This document shows positions 33,966 through 42,719 of a DNA stretch of 64,000 nucleotides, piece after piece (within the stretch, counting starts at the first letter, position 1; each line of letters opens with the position of its first letter). A model generated the notes under the pieces. The model was not told the DNA's origin, made no database searches, and saw only the letters and a program-made list of their open reading frames with translations. Origin of the DNA: Enterobacter sp. SA187 (GTDB lineage Bacteria > Pseudomonadota > Gammaproteobacteria > Enterobacterales > Enterobacteriaceae). Position numbers and translations under genes: made by a program. The stretch is taken from positions 310,001 to 374,000 of the forward strand of contig NZ_CP019113.1 of assembly GCF_001888805.2 (NCBI RefSeq), in the 5' to 3' direction.

Positions 33966-34196
33966 CTTACAAATATCCTCTGCATTGATAGCGTTACGCT
34001 GTTCACATCACAAAACCCGCCCCGTTAAATCGTTATATTCGCGCTCGTCAGCCTGATAATAAATAATTATTTTCAGGAGAAGAAAGAAAATAGCGGAATA
34101 GTAATTATCGCAGTCAATATCACACAAAACAAATAAACCGGAGTGCTTCAATACATTATTCAAATGAATAATTAAAGCCCGTAAAAAAGGATTTTT
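33966..34196 (+). promoter_or_regulatory. Promoter region of the PTS-GH38 operon with palindromic sites
   Basis: This A+T-rich stretch precedes the EIICB gene. It holds an imperfect 24-nt palindrome (34,053-34,076, CTGATAATAA to TTATTTTCAG) and a perfect 18-nt inverted repeat (34,155-34,172, ATTATTCA-AA-TGAATAAT). The second lies 24 bp upstream of the ATG. Half CRP motifs (TCACA) occur near 34,006 and 34,120. These are candidate operators for an unlinked regulator. The ribosome site is AAAAGGA. Confidence 0.5.
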
Positions 34197-35810
34197 ATGA
34201 AGCAAACAATGCAAATGATTGGCCAGGCGATGCTGGTGCCAATCTCCATCATTACCGTCGGCTCAATGTTTATGGGCTTTGGCAGCGCCTTCACCAGTAG
34301 CGGCACCATCGAAGCGCTGCATTTACAGAACATCATTACCAAAGGCTCGCTTTTATTTACGACCTTCAGCGTGATGAAGGCCACCGGCGACGTGGTATTT
34401 CGCAACCTGCCGCTGTTCTTCGCCATTGGCGTGGCCTTCGGTCTGGCGAAAAAAGAAAAAGGCTGGGCGGCGTTTTCCGGCGCGGTCTGTTTTATGGCGA
34501 TGCATTTTATTATCGCCACGCTGCTGGAATTAAATGGTATTACGCCACAAACCACCAGCGTTGAATTTTTCCGGCAGCAACAGCATTTGAATGACATTGC
34601 CGCCGTACAGCGCGCCTCGATTTATACCAGCGAGCTGGGGATGTTCTCCTACCGCATGAGCGTATTCGGCGGTATGGCGGTGGGGCTGATCACCGCCGGG
34701 CTGCATAACCGCTTATATAACGTCAAACTGCCGCTGGTACTCTCTTTTTTTGCCGGTACGCGCACGGTACCTATCGTCACGCTGATGGCCGGATCGCTGC
34801 TCGGCGTGCTGCTTTATGTTATCTGGCCGCCGCTGGGCGGCATGCTGGCGCAGTTCAGCAGGCTTATCGGTAATTCCGGTCTGTTCGGCACCTTTATCTG
34901 GGCGGTGGCGGATAAATCCCTGCTGCCCGTCGGCCTGCATCATCTGATCACCACGCCGATCCGACTGACGGAACTGGGCGGCTCCATGACCGTCTGCAAC
35001 CAGCTGGTAAGCGGCACCACCAATATCTATATGGCGCAGCTCGGTTGCGAGGGGACGCCGCAGCTGCTGGTGCGCGGCTTTCAGTCCGGCCGCGTGGTGG
35101 TGCATTTCGGCGCGCTGCCGGGGGCGGCGCTGGCCATCTACCAGTGCGCGAAATCGCCGCATAAAAAAGTCGTGGCGGGCTTACTGATCCCGGTGGTGGC
35201 CACCATGATCCTGTTTGGCGTCACCGAACCCATCGAATACACCTTTCTGTTTGTCGCTCCCTGGCTGTTTTATCTGGTGCATGTGCCGCTGACTGGCCTC
35301 GCCTTTGTGCTTACCGAAATGGCAAACGTGTCGATCTACGGCGGCAGCCTGAAAGACATCCTGCCGGTACTGCTCCAGCCCGCGAAACTCAATTTATGGG
35401 GCTATCTGTGGCTGGTACCGCTGTTTTTTGTTCTCTACTACGCGCTGTTTCGCTTTTTGATCCTGCGCTTCAACGTCATGACGCCGGGGCGCGAAGAGGA
35501 TGAGGCAACTACCCGGCTTTACAGCAAACAGGATTTTAACGAGCAACAGGGAATGCGCTTCGCCCGGCACATCATCGAGGCTTTCGGCGGCAAAGAGAAT
35601 ATCGAGCAGTTCGACAACTGCATTTCACGCCTGCGGGTTCAGGTGAAAGACGGCTCCCGCGTCGCCCCTGAAGCGGTGTGGAAGAAAACGCTGCGGGCGA
35701 AAGGCTATGTGCAGGTCAGCGAACGGGCCTTCCAGATTATTTATGGCGCCGAGGTGGTGATGATCGCCGGTGACTGCAAGGAACTGTTAGACGAAGGAGA
35801 AACAGCATGA
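34197..35810 (+). CDS. PTS glucose-family EIICB permease, probable mannoside-type substrate
   Basis: A 537 aa phosphotransferase permease of the Glc superfamily. About ten membrane helices make up the EIIC domain (residues 1-430, with GVTEPIEYTFLFVAPWLFY typical of the substrate-site loop). A C-terminal EIIB domain (about 455-530) follows, whose phosphorylated Cys is C475 in FDNCISRLR. No EIIA domain is fused or encoded nearby, so phosphate probably comes from EIIA-Glc (crr). The sugar would enter as a 6-phosphate. It overlaps the PHP gene by four bases. The downstream mannosidase genes suggest an alpha-mannoside substrate (inference); the MalX/PtsG relatives carry other glucosides. Confidence 0.85.
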   Translation: MKQTMQMIGQAMLVPISIITVGSMFMGFGSAFTSSGTIEALHLQNIITKGSLLFTTFSVMKATGDVVFRNLPLFFAIGVAFGLAKKEKGWAAFSGAVCFMAMHFIIATLLELNGITPQTTSVEFFRQQQHLNDIAAVQRASIYTSELGMFSYRMSVFGGMAVGLITAGLHNRLYNVKLPLVLSFFAGTRTVPIVTLMAGSLLGVLLYVIWPPLGGMLAQFSRLIGNSGLFGTFIWAVADKSLLPVGLHHLITTPIRLTELGGSMTVCNQLVSGTTNIYMAQLGCEGTPQLLVRGFQSGRVVVHFGALPGAALAIYQCAKSPHKKVVAGLLIPVVATMILFGVTEPIEYTFLFVAPWLFYLVHVPLTGLAFVLTEMANVSIYGGSLKDILPVLLQPAKLNLWGYLWLVPLFFVLYYALFRFLILRFNVMTPGREEDEATTRLYSKQDFNEQQGMRFARHIIEAFGGKENIEQFDNCISRLRVQVKDGSRVAPEAVWKKTLRAKGYVQVSERAFQIIYGAEVVMIAGDCKELLDEGETA

Positions 35811-37024
35811 ATACCGAGCCGGTGACACTGACCCGTATCCTGAAGGTTTCACCCCATGAGGAAAAAACCCTGCGCCGCCTGGAGTTCGATCCCGGTCTGA
35901 ATACCGAGCGCATCGACATCAGCTACCGCTTCACGCCGGGTAACGTGGTGGATATGGGGCTGATGATCAATGACCGCATCAACGGCTGGAGCGGCGGCGC
36001 GCGTAAAACCATCACGCTGAGCGAAAATTTCGCCTCGCCCGGCTACCAGCGCACCAGCATCGTTAACGGCAAATGGCACGTGCTGCTCGGGCTGCATAAG
36101 ATCCGCCGCCTCTGCGAAGTGGTGGTGGAGATCACCCTGTACCCGAAATTTCCGCGCTGGCTGAAAGGCGACACGCATGTGCATTCTGTGCACAGCGACG
36201 GCAGCTTAACGGTGAACGAACTGATTGCCCGCGCCCGCCAGATGGAGTTCGATTTCCTCTGTTTTTCCGATCACAACACCATTTCGCAGAACCATGAAAT
36301 CGCGGGCATTAACGCCTCACTGTGCCTGATCCCCGGCATGGAGCTGACCAGCGAGCGCGGCCACGCCAACCTGCTGGGCGTCACCCGGCCGGTGGTGAAC
36401 TTTCTGCCGCATTTTACCGAAGATGACATCGCCGGGCGCATTGCCGAAGCCCGCCGCAACGGGGCGCGCATCGGTATTAATCACCCTTTCTGCCACTACT
36501 GCCCGTGGCAGAACCGTTTTGCGGACCACGACTGGCTGGAGATCTGGAACGGGCCGTGGGACGGGCAGACCGGCAACGAAGACGCTTTTAACTACTGGCA
36601 TCACCAGCTCTGCCAGGGCGAAAAAATCAGCGCCGTGGCGGGCAGCGATTTTCATAAAGAAAAAGGGCTGCGCTGGCCGTACATGTGGGTACGCGCCATC
36701 AGCCGCGAGCGCCAGGACATCCTCTCTGCGCTGGTCGCCGGGCGCAGCTATATGCAAAGCGATGACCAGACGCAGTTGCACCGCTTCTGTATTGGCGAGG
36801 CAGGCCCGGGCGACACCACCAGCGGCGGGATCCTGCACGTCAAACTCCGCACCCATAAAGACAACAGCGTGCTGCTCTACACCGACAACACCGTCATCGT
36901 GGTGCCCAATCGCTACGGCGATGTGAACCAGGAAATTGACGTGCAGGATGCGGCCTTCGCCCTGCTGCGCATCAACCGCGGCCCGGTGGCGCAATTGCTG
37001 ACCAACCCTATTTATCGAGGATAA
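35807..37024 (+). CDS. PHP-domain metallohydrolase (CehA/McbA-like)
   Basis: A 405 aa protein. An N-terminal beta-rich region (about residues 1-115) is followed by a PHP metallohydrolase domain. The metal ligands are readable: H124 and H126 in GDTHVHS, D155-H156 in CFSDHNT, the Glu in PGMELTSERGHANLLG, the His in INHPFCH and the GSDFH motif. CehA/McbA-like relatives act on phosphoesters or carbamates. In this operon it may remove or rearrange the phosphate on the imported phospho-glycoside (inference). The ATG overlaps the EIICB stop. Confidence 0.82.
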   Translation: MNTEPVTLTRILKVSPHEEKTLRRLEFDPGLNTERIDISYRFTPGNVVDMGLMINDRINGWSGGARKTITLSENFASPGYQRTSIVNGKWHVLLGLHKIRRLCEVVVEITLYPKFPRWLKGDTHVHSVHSDGSLTVNELIARARQMEFDFLCFSDHNTISQNHEIAGINASLCLIPGMELTSERGHANLLGVTRPVVNFLPHFTEDDIAGRIAEARRNGARIGINHPFCHYCPWQNRFADHDWLEIWNGPWDGQTGNEDAFNYWHHQLCQGEKISAVAGSDFHKEKGLRWPYMWVRAISRERQDILSALVAGRSYMQSDDQTQLHRFCIGEAGPGDTTSGGILHVKLRTHKDNSVLLYTDNTVIVVPNRYGDVNQEIDVQDAAFALLRINRGPVAQLLTNPIYRG

Positions 37025-37028
37025 TCCC

Positions 37029-39053
37029 GTGCAACGTGTACATATCATCTACAAAACGCATCTGGATATTGGCTTTACCGATCTGGCCCGCACCGTCGAA
37101 GATAAATACCTGCATGAGTTTATCCCGGCGGTGATCCAGCTGGCGCAGAAGGTGAACCGGCCGGGGACGAAAAACTTTATCTGGACCTGCGGGGCCTGGC
37201 TTATCACCCGCTTCTTACAGACGGCAGACGATCAGGGGCGACGAGCGCTGACTGACGCCATCCTGCGCGGCGACATCGTCTGGCATGGCCTGCCTTTTAC
37301 TTCCCACAGCGAACTGCTCAGCGCCGGCACCCTGCAATCCGGGCTCGACTATGCGATGGATCTGGATCTGCGTTTCAATAAGCGCACTATCGCCGCCAAA
37401 ATGACCGACGTGCCCGGCTATACCCAGGCGATCATTCCCTGGCTGGCCGAGGCCGGTATCGCTTATTTACACCTCGGCGTTAATGAAGCCTCCACCGCAC
37501 CGGACGTGCCGCCGCTGTTCCGCTGGCGACTCGGGGAGGCGGAAATTATCGTCAACTATTCGCCGGGAGGCTATGGCAACGAATACTGGTGCGAGCCGCT
37601 CGACGAGTTACTGGTGTTCTGTCACGCCGCCGATAACTGCGCCCCGCCCGACGCCGCGCAGGTTTATGCCACTCTCGCCCGCTACCAGGCGCGTTATCCC
37701 GACGCCGAGGTCAGCGCCTCCACGCTGGATGCGTTTGCTGCCCGCGTGGAAACCATCAAACATCAATTACCGGTAATCGACAGTGAAATTGGCGACACCT
37801 GGAATCACGGACTGGCGACCGATCCGGGCAAGGTCAGCCGCTATCTGCGGCTGGTGCGATTGCTGGCAGAGGAGGTGTCCGCCGGGCGGATCTCTGCCGC
37901 CAGCGAGGCGTATCGTCAGGCGATGGCGCAGCTGATCATGGTGCCGGAGCACACCTGGGGGATGGATCTCAAGCTGCATCTGGCGGATTACAACCACTAC
38001 CTGCCCGGCGAATTTGACGTGGCGCGGCAGGCGGATCGTGTGGAAAACGGCATCCCGGAGCCGTACCGCTTTATCGAAGAGTTTGCCGCGCGTCTGCCGC
38101 ACCGCCGTGCGCCTGGCTATCACAACATCGCCGTCTCCTGGCAGGAGCAGCGCGATTACATTGATAACGCTCTCGCCTGTCTGCCGCCTGCAATAACAGA
38201 GAAATTTACCCCCCTCGCCCCCGTCGCCATGGAGGGCATTATCGTCAACCGACGTTCACGCACTTTCGGCGATTATCATCTTTATATCGCCGATGATGGC
38301 AGCCTCAGCACCCTGAGCGTCGGCGGTAAGGTGTTCTCTGCCACGCCACTGGGCAGAGTGATTTACCGGCAGGTAAGCGATGACGACTATCAGCGTTTTG
38401 CCAGACATTATCTGCAAAATCTGACCACCACCCGCGACTGGGCGATAGCCGACTTTACCAAACCGGGGCTGGAGCTGACCGCCGTGCCCGTGACTTCCCG
38501 CTGCGCCACGCTGCGGCTGCATGAGGTGCGCGTGGAGGAGACGCCGGACGAGTATCAGCTTTTTATCGAGGCGCGTTTTGTGCAAAACGAGGCGGGCATG
38601 GTGCTGCGGCTACCGGAAAAAGTGCGGCACAGCTGGCGTTTTGGTAAAGATCGCCCTGCCATTCGCTATCAGGTATCCATTATCGGTAAACAGGCGAACC
38701 GCCTGCCGGAGGAGATCTGGCTGCAATTCGGGCTTATCGATAAATCCCGCAGTCAGTGCCGCAAAATCGGCCAGACCATCGACTGGCAGCAGGTGGCGCG
38801 CAACGGCAACCGCAATCTGCACGGCGTCGAGCGCGTTTTCACCCCCGACTGGCAATTACAGCCGCTCGACGCGCCGCTGGTCGCCCTGCATGAGCCGCGC
38901 ATTCTGTGGTTTGGCGAGCCGCATGACGAGCCGGAAGGCATTTTCGCCCACCTGTATAACAATATCTGGGGCACCAATTTCCCGATGTGGTACGGCGAGG
39001 ATATTCATGCCGAATACCTGCTGGAAATGGCCAGCGACAAGGAAAGTCAATGA
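37029..39053 (+). CDS. DUF5054-type glycoside hydrolase-like protein (GH38 fold)
   Basis: A 674 aa protein starting at GTG, four bases after the PHP gene, with a GAGG ribosome site. The N-terminus has YKTHLDIGFTDLA, where H11 and D13 correspond to the zinc-binding His and Asp of GH38 enzymes (HTHWD). Near residue 120 it has AAKMTDVPGYTQ, where the Asp takes the place of the nucleophile. The pattern fits the DUF5054 family, related to GH38 alpha-mannosidases but biochemically poorly known. No signal peptide is seen, so it is cytoplasmic. A second, canonical GH38 follows with a four-base overlap. Confidence 0.75.
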   Translation: MQRVHIIYKTHLDIGFTDLARTVEDKYLHEFIPAVIQLAQKVNRPGTKNFIWTCGAWLITRFLQTADDQGRRALTDAILRGDIVWHGLPFTSHSELLSAGTLQSGLDYAMDLDLRFNKRTIAAKMTDVPGYTQAIIPWLAEAGIAYLHLGVNEASTAPDVPPLFRWRLGEAEIIVNYSPGGYGNEYWCEPLDELLVFCHAADNCAPPDAAQVYATLARYQARYPDAEVSASTLDAFAARVETIKHQLPVIDSEIGDTWNHGLATDPGKVSRYLRLVRLLAEEVSAGRISAASEAYRQAMAQLIMVPEHTWGMDLKLHLADYNHYLPGEFDVARQADRVENGIPEPYRFIEEFAARLPHRRAPGYHNIAVSWQEQRDYIDNALACLPPAITEKFTPLAPVAMEGIIVNRRSRTFGDYHLYIADDGSLSTLSVGGKVFSATPLGRVIYRQVSDDDYQRFARHYLQNLTTTRDWAIADFTKPGLELTAVPVTSRCATLRLHEVRVEETPDEYQLFIEARFVQNEAGMVLRLPEKVRHSWRFGKDRPAIRYQVSIIGKQANRLPEEIWLQFGLIDKSRSQCRKIGQTIDWQQVARNGNRNLHGVERVFTPDWQLQPLDAPLVALHEPRILWFGEPHDEPEGIFAHLYNNIWGTNFPMWYGEDIHAEYLLEMASDKESQ

Positions 39054-41617
39054 ACGACAAGCGTATTATTCATGCGGTATCCCATACCCACTGGGACAGG
39101 GAGTGGTATTTCACCACCCTCGACACCCAGGTGTTCGCCCTGAAGGCCTTCACGGAGGCGATTGAAGCCTTAGAAACTCATCCGCAACTGGTGTACCACC
39201 TGGACGGACAAAGCTCCCTGCTGGCGGATTATTTACAGCTCAAACCGGAGATGACCGAACGGGCGACGGCGCAGGTGCGCCAGCGTCGGTTGCTGATCGG
39301 CCCCTGGTATACGCAGCCGGATCTGTTCAGCATCAGCACCGAATCCGTGTTCCGCAACCTGCGCATCGGCATTGAGCTTGCCCGCGCGGCAGGCGGCTGC
39401 ATGGACGTGCTCTATTTACCGGATACCTTCGGCAGCCCGGCACAGTTGCCGCAGCTGACAGCGGCCTTCGGGCTGCGGCATATTTTGCTGCGCCGGGGCT
39501 ACGATCCTGAGGTGATGGGCGCGACGGAAATGCGCTGGCAGGCGGCGAACGGCGACGCCATCACCACGGCGATCATGCCGTTTGGCTATTCGCTGGCGCA
39601 CCCGGAGCGCGGCGGCCGCTGGCGTAATTTCTCGCTATCGCATGTTGAGACAGAAACCTTCCCGCTCATCGCCCGGCTTAAACAGCTCACTCCCTGCCGC
39701 CATCTGCTGTGTCCCATTGGCGGCGATCAGGTCAGCTGCGACGGGGATTTCGCGAGGCTTATCGCGGAGCTTAACGCCCACAGCGAGGATGAATTTATCG
39801 TCAGCAGCTATGAGGATTACTTCGCGGCGCTGAACGAGGAAGACCTCGCCGTATGGCAGGGGGAGTTCCGCCGTCCTCACCTGTCCAGAGTGCATAAAAC
39901 CATTGGCTCCTCGCGCTACGACATTAAACGCGCGAACGACGATGCGGAAACGCAGCTGATCCATCAGACCGAACCGCTGCTGGCGCTGGCGCGTTTGAAC
40001 GGGCTGGCCTGCAGCGAAGCGATGCTGGAAAAAGCCTGGCGCATGCTGCTGGAGTCCCACGCCCACGACAGCATGGGCGGCTGCAACAGCGATGAAACCA
40101 ACCGCGACGTGCTGGCCCGCTGCGCCCACGCCCGGCAGATCGGCGAGGCGCTGTTCAGCCTGCACGCCCGTCTGCTGCTGGCAAACCTGGCTGCGGATCG
40201 GGACTACCGTTTTCTGCTGGTTAACGGCACGGGCGCGCCCACCCTCTGCGCACACAATCAGGTGCTGATCACGCCGACGCCTGGGTTCCGGCTGGTGGAT
40301 GAACAGGGTCTGCCGGTGGAATTCATCCTGCTGGCGCAGGAAAAAATCCGCAAACCGCGGGCGGTGCTGCTGACGCCCGACGGCGAAGTGGAGACCTTTT
40401 CGGCGGACTATTACTACCGCAACCGGGTGGACATTCTCCATGCGCCTGTGCCGCCGCTGGGGATGGCGCTGTTTTTTGTGCAGCACAATGAACCTGCGGC
40501 GATGCCGTGGATGCAGTCCCTGCGCCAGACCTTTATCGAGAACGCCCACTACCGCATCAGCTGGCAGGATCAGAATCTGTGCCTGGTGGATAAGCGCCGC
40601 CCGTGCACGCTGACGCGGCTGATCCAGCTGAGCGATCTGGGTAACGACGGCGATCTGTATGACTTCTCGCCGCTGGCGGGGGACGTGGAGTTACGTTCCG
40701 GCTGGATGGAACTGGTTTCGGTGAAGCAGCATCCGGCGAAACAGGAGATGATCGTCGCCAGCCTGCTGTCGCTGCCGGAGTGCCTGAATGCGCAGCGCAC
40801 CGGGCGCAGCGGGCATCTGAAGTCCGTGGCGGTGACGCTGACCGTGACGCTGGAAGAGGCGCTGATCCGTTTTCACCTGACGGTGGATAATCAGGTGCGT
40901 GAGCACCGGATGCAGCTGGTTTTCGACACCGGCACGCCCATCGCCGCGGTGCAGGCGGATATGCCCTTCGGCTGGATCACCCGGCAGAACCAGCCGGACA
41001 GTGCGCGGACAGATTTCACCGAGCGGCCGGTGGACATCGAGCCTTTTATGCATCAGCTGCGCGCCCACGACGATTTCCATTTTTTCGCCCGCGGCCTGAA
41101 AGAGTATGAATACGAGGAGCGCCTGCTGCGCGTAACGCTTTTTCGCGGGGCATCGCAGCTGGGCAAAGATGATTTGCTGTGGCGGCCGGGTCGTGCCTCG
41201 GGTCAGCGGCTGGCGACGCCGGAAGCGGAACTGCCGGGACTGCTGAGCTTTGATTTTGCGCTTTGTCTGACGCCGCTTGCCGCCGATGAGCGGGTGGCCT
41301 GCGCCCAGCGCTTCCGGGTTAACCCGACGCTCTGGCAATGGCAGGGTGACGAAAAATGCGTGCAGCGGCTGGATAATTTCGACGTCTTTTTACCGGCGCA
41401 GCCGGTGCGGGTGCGGCAGTCGCTGGCAGAGATCCCCGAAGGGCTGGCGGTCAGCGGCGTGGATGTGCTGTATGGCGGGATGCTGGTCAGGCTGTTTAAC
41501 CCTGGTGAGCACTCGCTAACCGTGCCGGAAGGATGGCAGACGTGCAATGCGCTGGGTGAGCCGCTGGCCGTTCATCAGGTGCCCCCGTTCGGGCATGTGA
41601 ATGTGCGGGTGGAATAA
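39050..41617 (+). CDS. Alpha-mannosidase, GH38 (MngB-like)
   Basis: An 855 aa GH38 enzyme starting at the ATG that overlaps the previous stop (AATGA); the frame extends further upstream but only over the neighbour. Zinc ligands H14 and D16 are in SHTHWDREWY, the nucleophile D125 is in YLPDTFGSP, and the third His is in LLESHAHDSMGGCNSDE. The length and start resemble E. coli MngB (mannosylglycerate hydrolase), which acts on a 6-phosphorylated substrate delivered by a PTS. It has no signal peptide. With the EIICB permease it would cleave an imported phospho-mannoside; the true substrate is not proven. Confidence 0.88.
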   Translation: MNDKRIIHAVSHTHWDREWYFTTLDTQVFALKAFTEAIEALETHPQLVYHLDGQSSLLADYLQLKPEMTERATAQVRQRRLLIGPWYTQPDLFSISTESVFRNLRIGIELARAAGGCMDVLYLPDTFGSPAQLPQLTAAFGLRHILLRRGYDPEVMGATEMRWQAANGDAITTAIMPFGYSLAHPERGGRWRNFSLSHVETETFPLIARLKQLTPCRHLLCPIGGDQVSCDGDFARLIAELNAHSEDEFIVSSYEDYFAALNEEDLAVWQGEFRRPHLSRVHKTIGSSRYDIKRANDDAETQLIHQTEPLLALARLNGLACSEAMLEKAWRMLLESHAHDSMGGCNSDETNRDVLARCAHARQIGEALFSLHARLLLANLAADRDYRFLLVNGTGAPTLCAHNQVLITPTPGFRLVDEQGLPVEFILLAQEKIRKPRAVLLTPDGEVETFSADYYYRNRVDILHAPVPPLGMALFFVQHNEPAAMPWMQSLRQTFIENAHYRISWQDQNLCLVDKRRPCTLTRLIQLSDLGNDGDLYDFSPLAGDVELRSGWMELVSVKQHPAKQEMIVASLLSLPECLNAQRTGRSGHLKSVAVTLTVTLEEALIRFHLTVDNQVREHRMQLVFDTGTPIAAVQADMPFGWITRQNQPDSARTDFTERPVDIEPFMHQLRAHDDFHFFARGLKEYEYEERLLRVTLFRGASQLGKDDLLWRPGRASGQRLATPEAELPGLLSFDFALCLTPLAADERVACAQRFRVNPTLWQWQGDEKCVQRLDNFDVFLPAQPVRVRQSLAEIPEGLAVSGVDVLYGGMLVRLFNPGEHSLTVPEGWQTCNALGEPLAVHQVPPFGHVNVRVE

Positions 41618-41626
41618 TGGAGCCCT

Positions 41627-41860
41627 GTTGCCCGGCGGCGCGTCGCTTGCCGGGCCTACAAAACCTGAAGCAATGATGTTCGTGTAAATTGGGCCGTGTT
41701 GCCCGGCGGCGCGTTGCTTGCCGGACCTACAAAACCTGAAGCAATGATGTTCGTGTAAATTGGGCCGTGTTGCCCGGCGGCGCGTTGCTTGCCGGGCCTA
41801 CGAAACCTGAAGCAATGATGTTCGTGTAGGCCGGGTAAGGCGCAGCCGCCACCCGGCAAT
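41627..41860. repeat. Tandem array of 71-bp REP-containing repeats
   Basis: Units start at 41,627, 41,698 and 41,769, exactly 71 bp apart. Each has a palindromic core (GTTGCCCGGCGGCGCGT and TTGCCGGGCCTAC) followed by a shared spacer (CCTGAAGCAATGATGTTCG). The third unit runs into an oppositely oriented REP (GTAGGCCGGGTAAGGCGCAG) ending at about 41,860. The copies differ at only a few bases (for example GTCGC/GTTGC, GGGCC/GGACC). The array lies between the convergent mannosidase and yabI genes. Confidence 0.92.
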
Positions 41861-41866
41861 GCCCCG

Positions 41867-42637
41867 TCAATGCCCCCTGACGACCTTCCCGAGAATATCC
41901 ACATACACCGGCATCAGCGGGTGGCGGATCACCACCACCGTCGCCACCACCGCCACACCCAGCAGCAGCGGCGCTACCCACAGCAGACGGGCGCGCGGCA
42001 GAAAGCGCGTCAGCTTGTCGGGGCTGGCCTTCGCGCTGCGCCACAACCGCCAGCACATCCAGGCCGCCAGCCACAGCAGCACCGCGGCCAGCAACAGCAG
42101 CCATTTGAAGCCCCCGCTCTGCTCATCCGCGGGAATATCAATGGCTGCGCCTGCCAGAATGCCCGGCAAAAAGTAGAACGGCGGCCAGAACACGCAGCCG
42201 ATAATGTTCGGCAGAATAAATTTCACCACCGGCAGATCCAGCATCCCCGCCACCATCGGCACCAGCGGCCGGGTCGGCCCGACAAAACGCCCGACGAGAA
42301 TGGTAAACATGCTGTGCTGATGCAGCGCATGCTCGGTCTTATCCAGCAGCGCTTTGTTTTTCTTTAAAAAAGACCAGCGGTGCAGCGGTTTTTTAAAGCG
42401 CCAGCCGAGCCAGAAGGAGATCCAGTCGCCCAGCAGACAGCCGACGATGCCCGCCAGCCATGCATACCAGAAATTGACCTCGCCGCTGCCAATCAGCGCC
42501 CCAAGCCCCGCCATCATCACCGTGCCGGGTAAAATCAGCCCGACTAACGCCAGCGACTCAAAAAACGCCACCAGCGCAATGGCGATAAGGGAATACGCCG
42601 CCGACTGCGTAATAAAATGTTCCAGAAATGCCTGCAT
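41867..42637 (-). CDS. yabI: DedA family inner membrane protein YabI
   Basis: A 256 aa DedA-family protein (E. coli YabI 254 aa). DedA proteins act in membrane lipid homeostasis and are related to lipid scramblases. The motifs ESLALVGLILPGTVMMAG (residues 27-44), GDWISFWLGWRFKKPL and VGRFVGPTRPLVPMVAGM are intact, including the membrane-embedded acidic and Arg residues important in the family. Four to five helices are predicted. As in E. coli it lies next to araC; the neighbour on the other side is not thiQ but the mannosidase operon. Confidence 0.94.
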   Translation of the reverse strand: MQAFLEHFITQSAAYSLIAIALVAFFESLALVGLILPGTVMMAGLGALIGSGEVNFWYAWLAGIVGCLLGDWISFWLGWRFKKPLHRWSFLKKNKALLDKTEHALHQHSMFTILVGRFVGPTRPLVPMVAGMLDLPVVKFILPNIIGCVFWPPFYFLPGILAGAAIDIPADEQSGGFKWLLLLAAVLLWLAAWMCWRLWRSAKASPDKLTRFLPRARLLWVAPLLLGVAVVATVVVIRHPLMPVYVDILGKVVRGH

Positions 42638-42719
42638 AACCTGCCCGATTAAATGATCTGATAAGTAGTTTACTGGTTAACTCAGACCACCGGACATCTC
42701 TTTTCGTTTCATTTACGTT

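Noticed and set aside
41656..42104. Small frames inside the 71-bp repeat array
   Set aside because: They arise from the repeated sequence and contain the same short peptide several times; there is no sign of translation.
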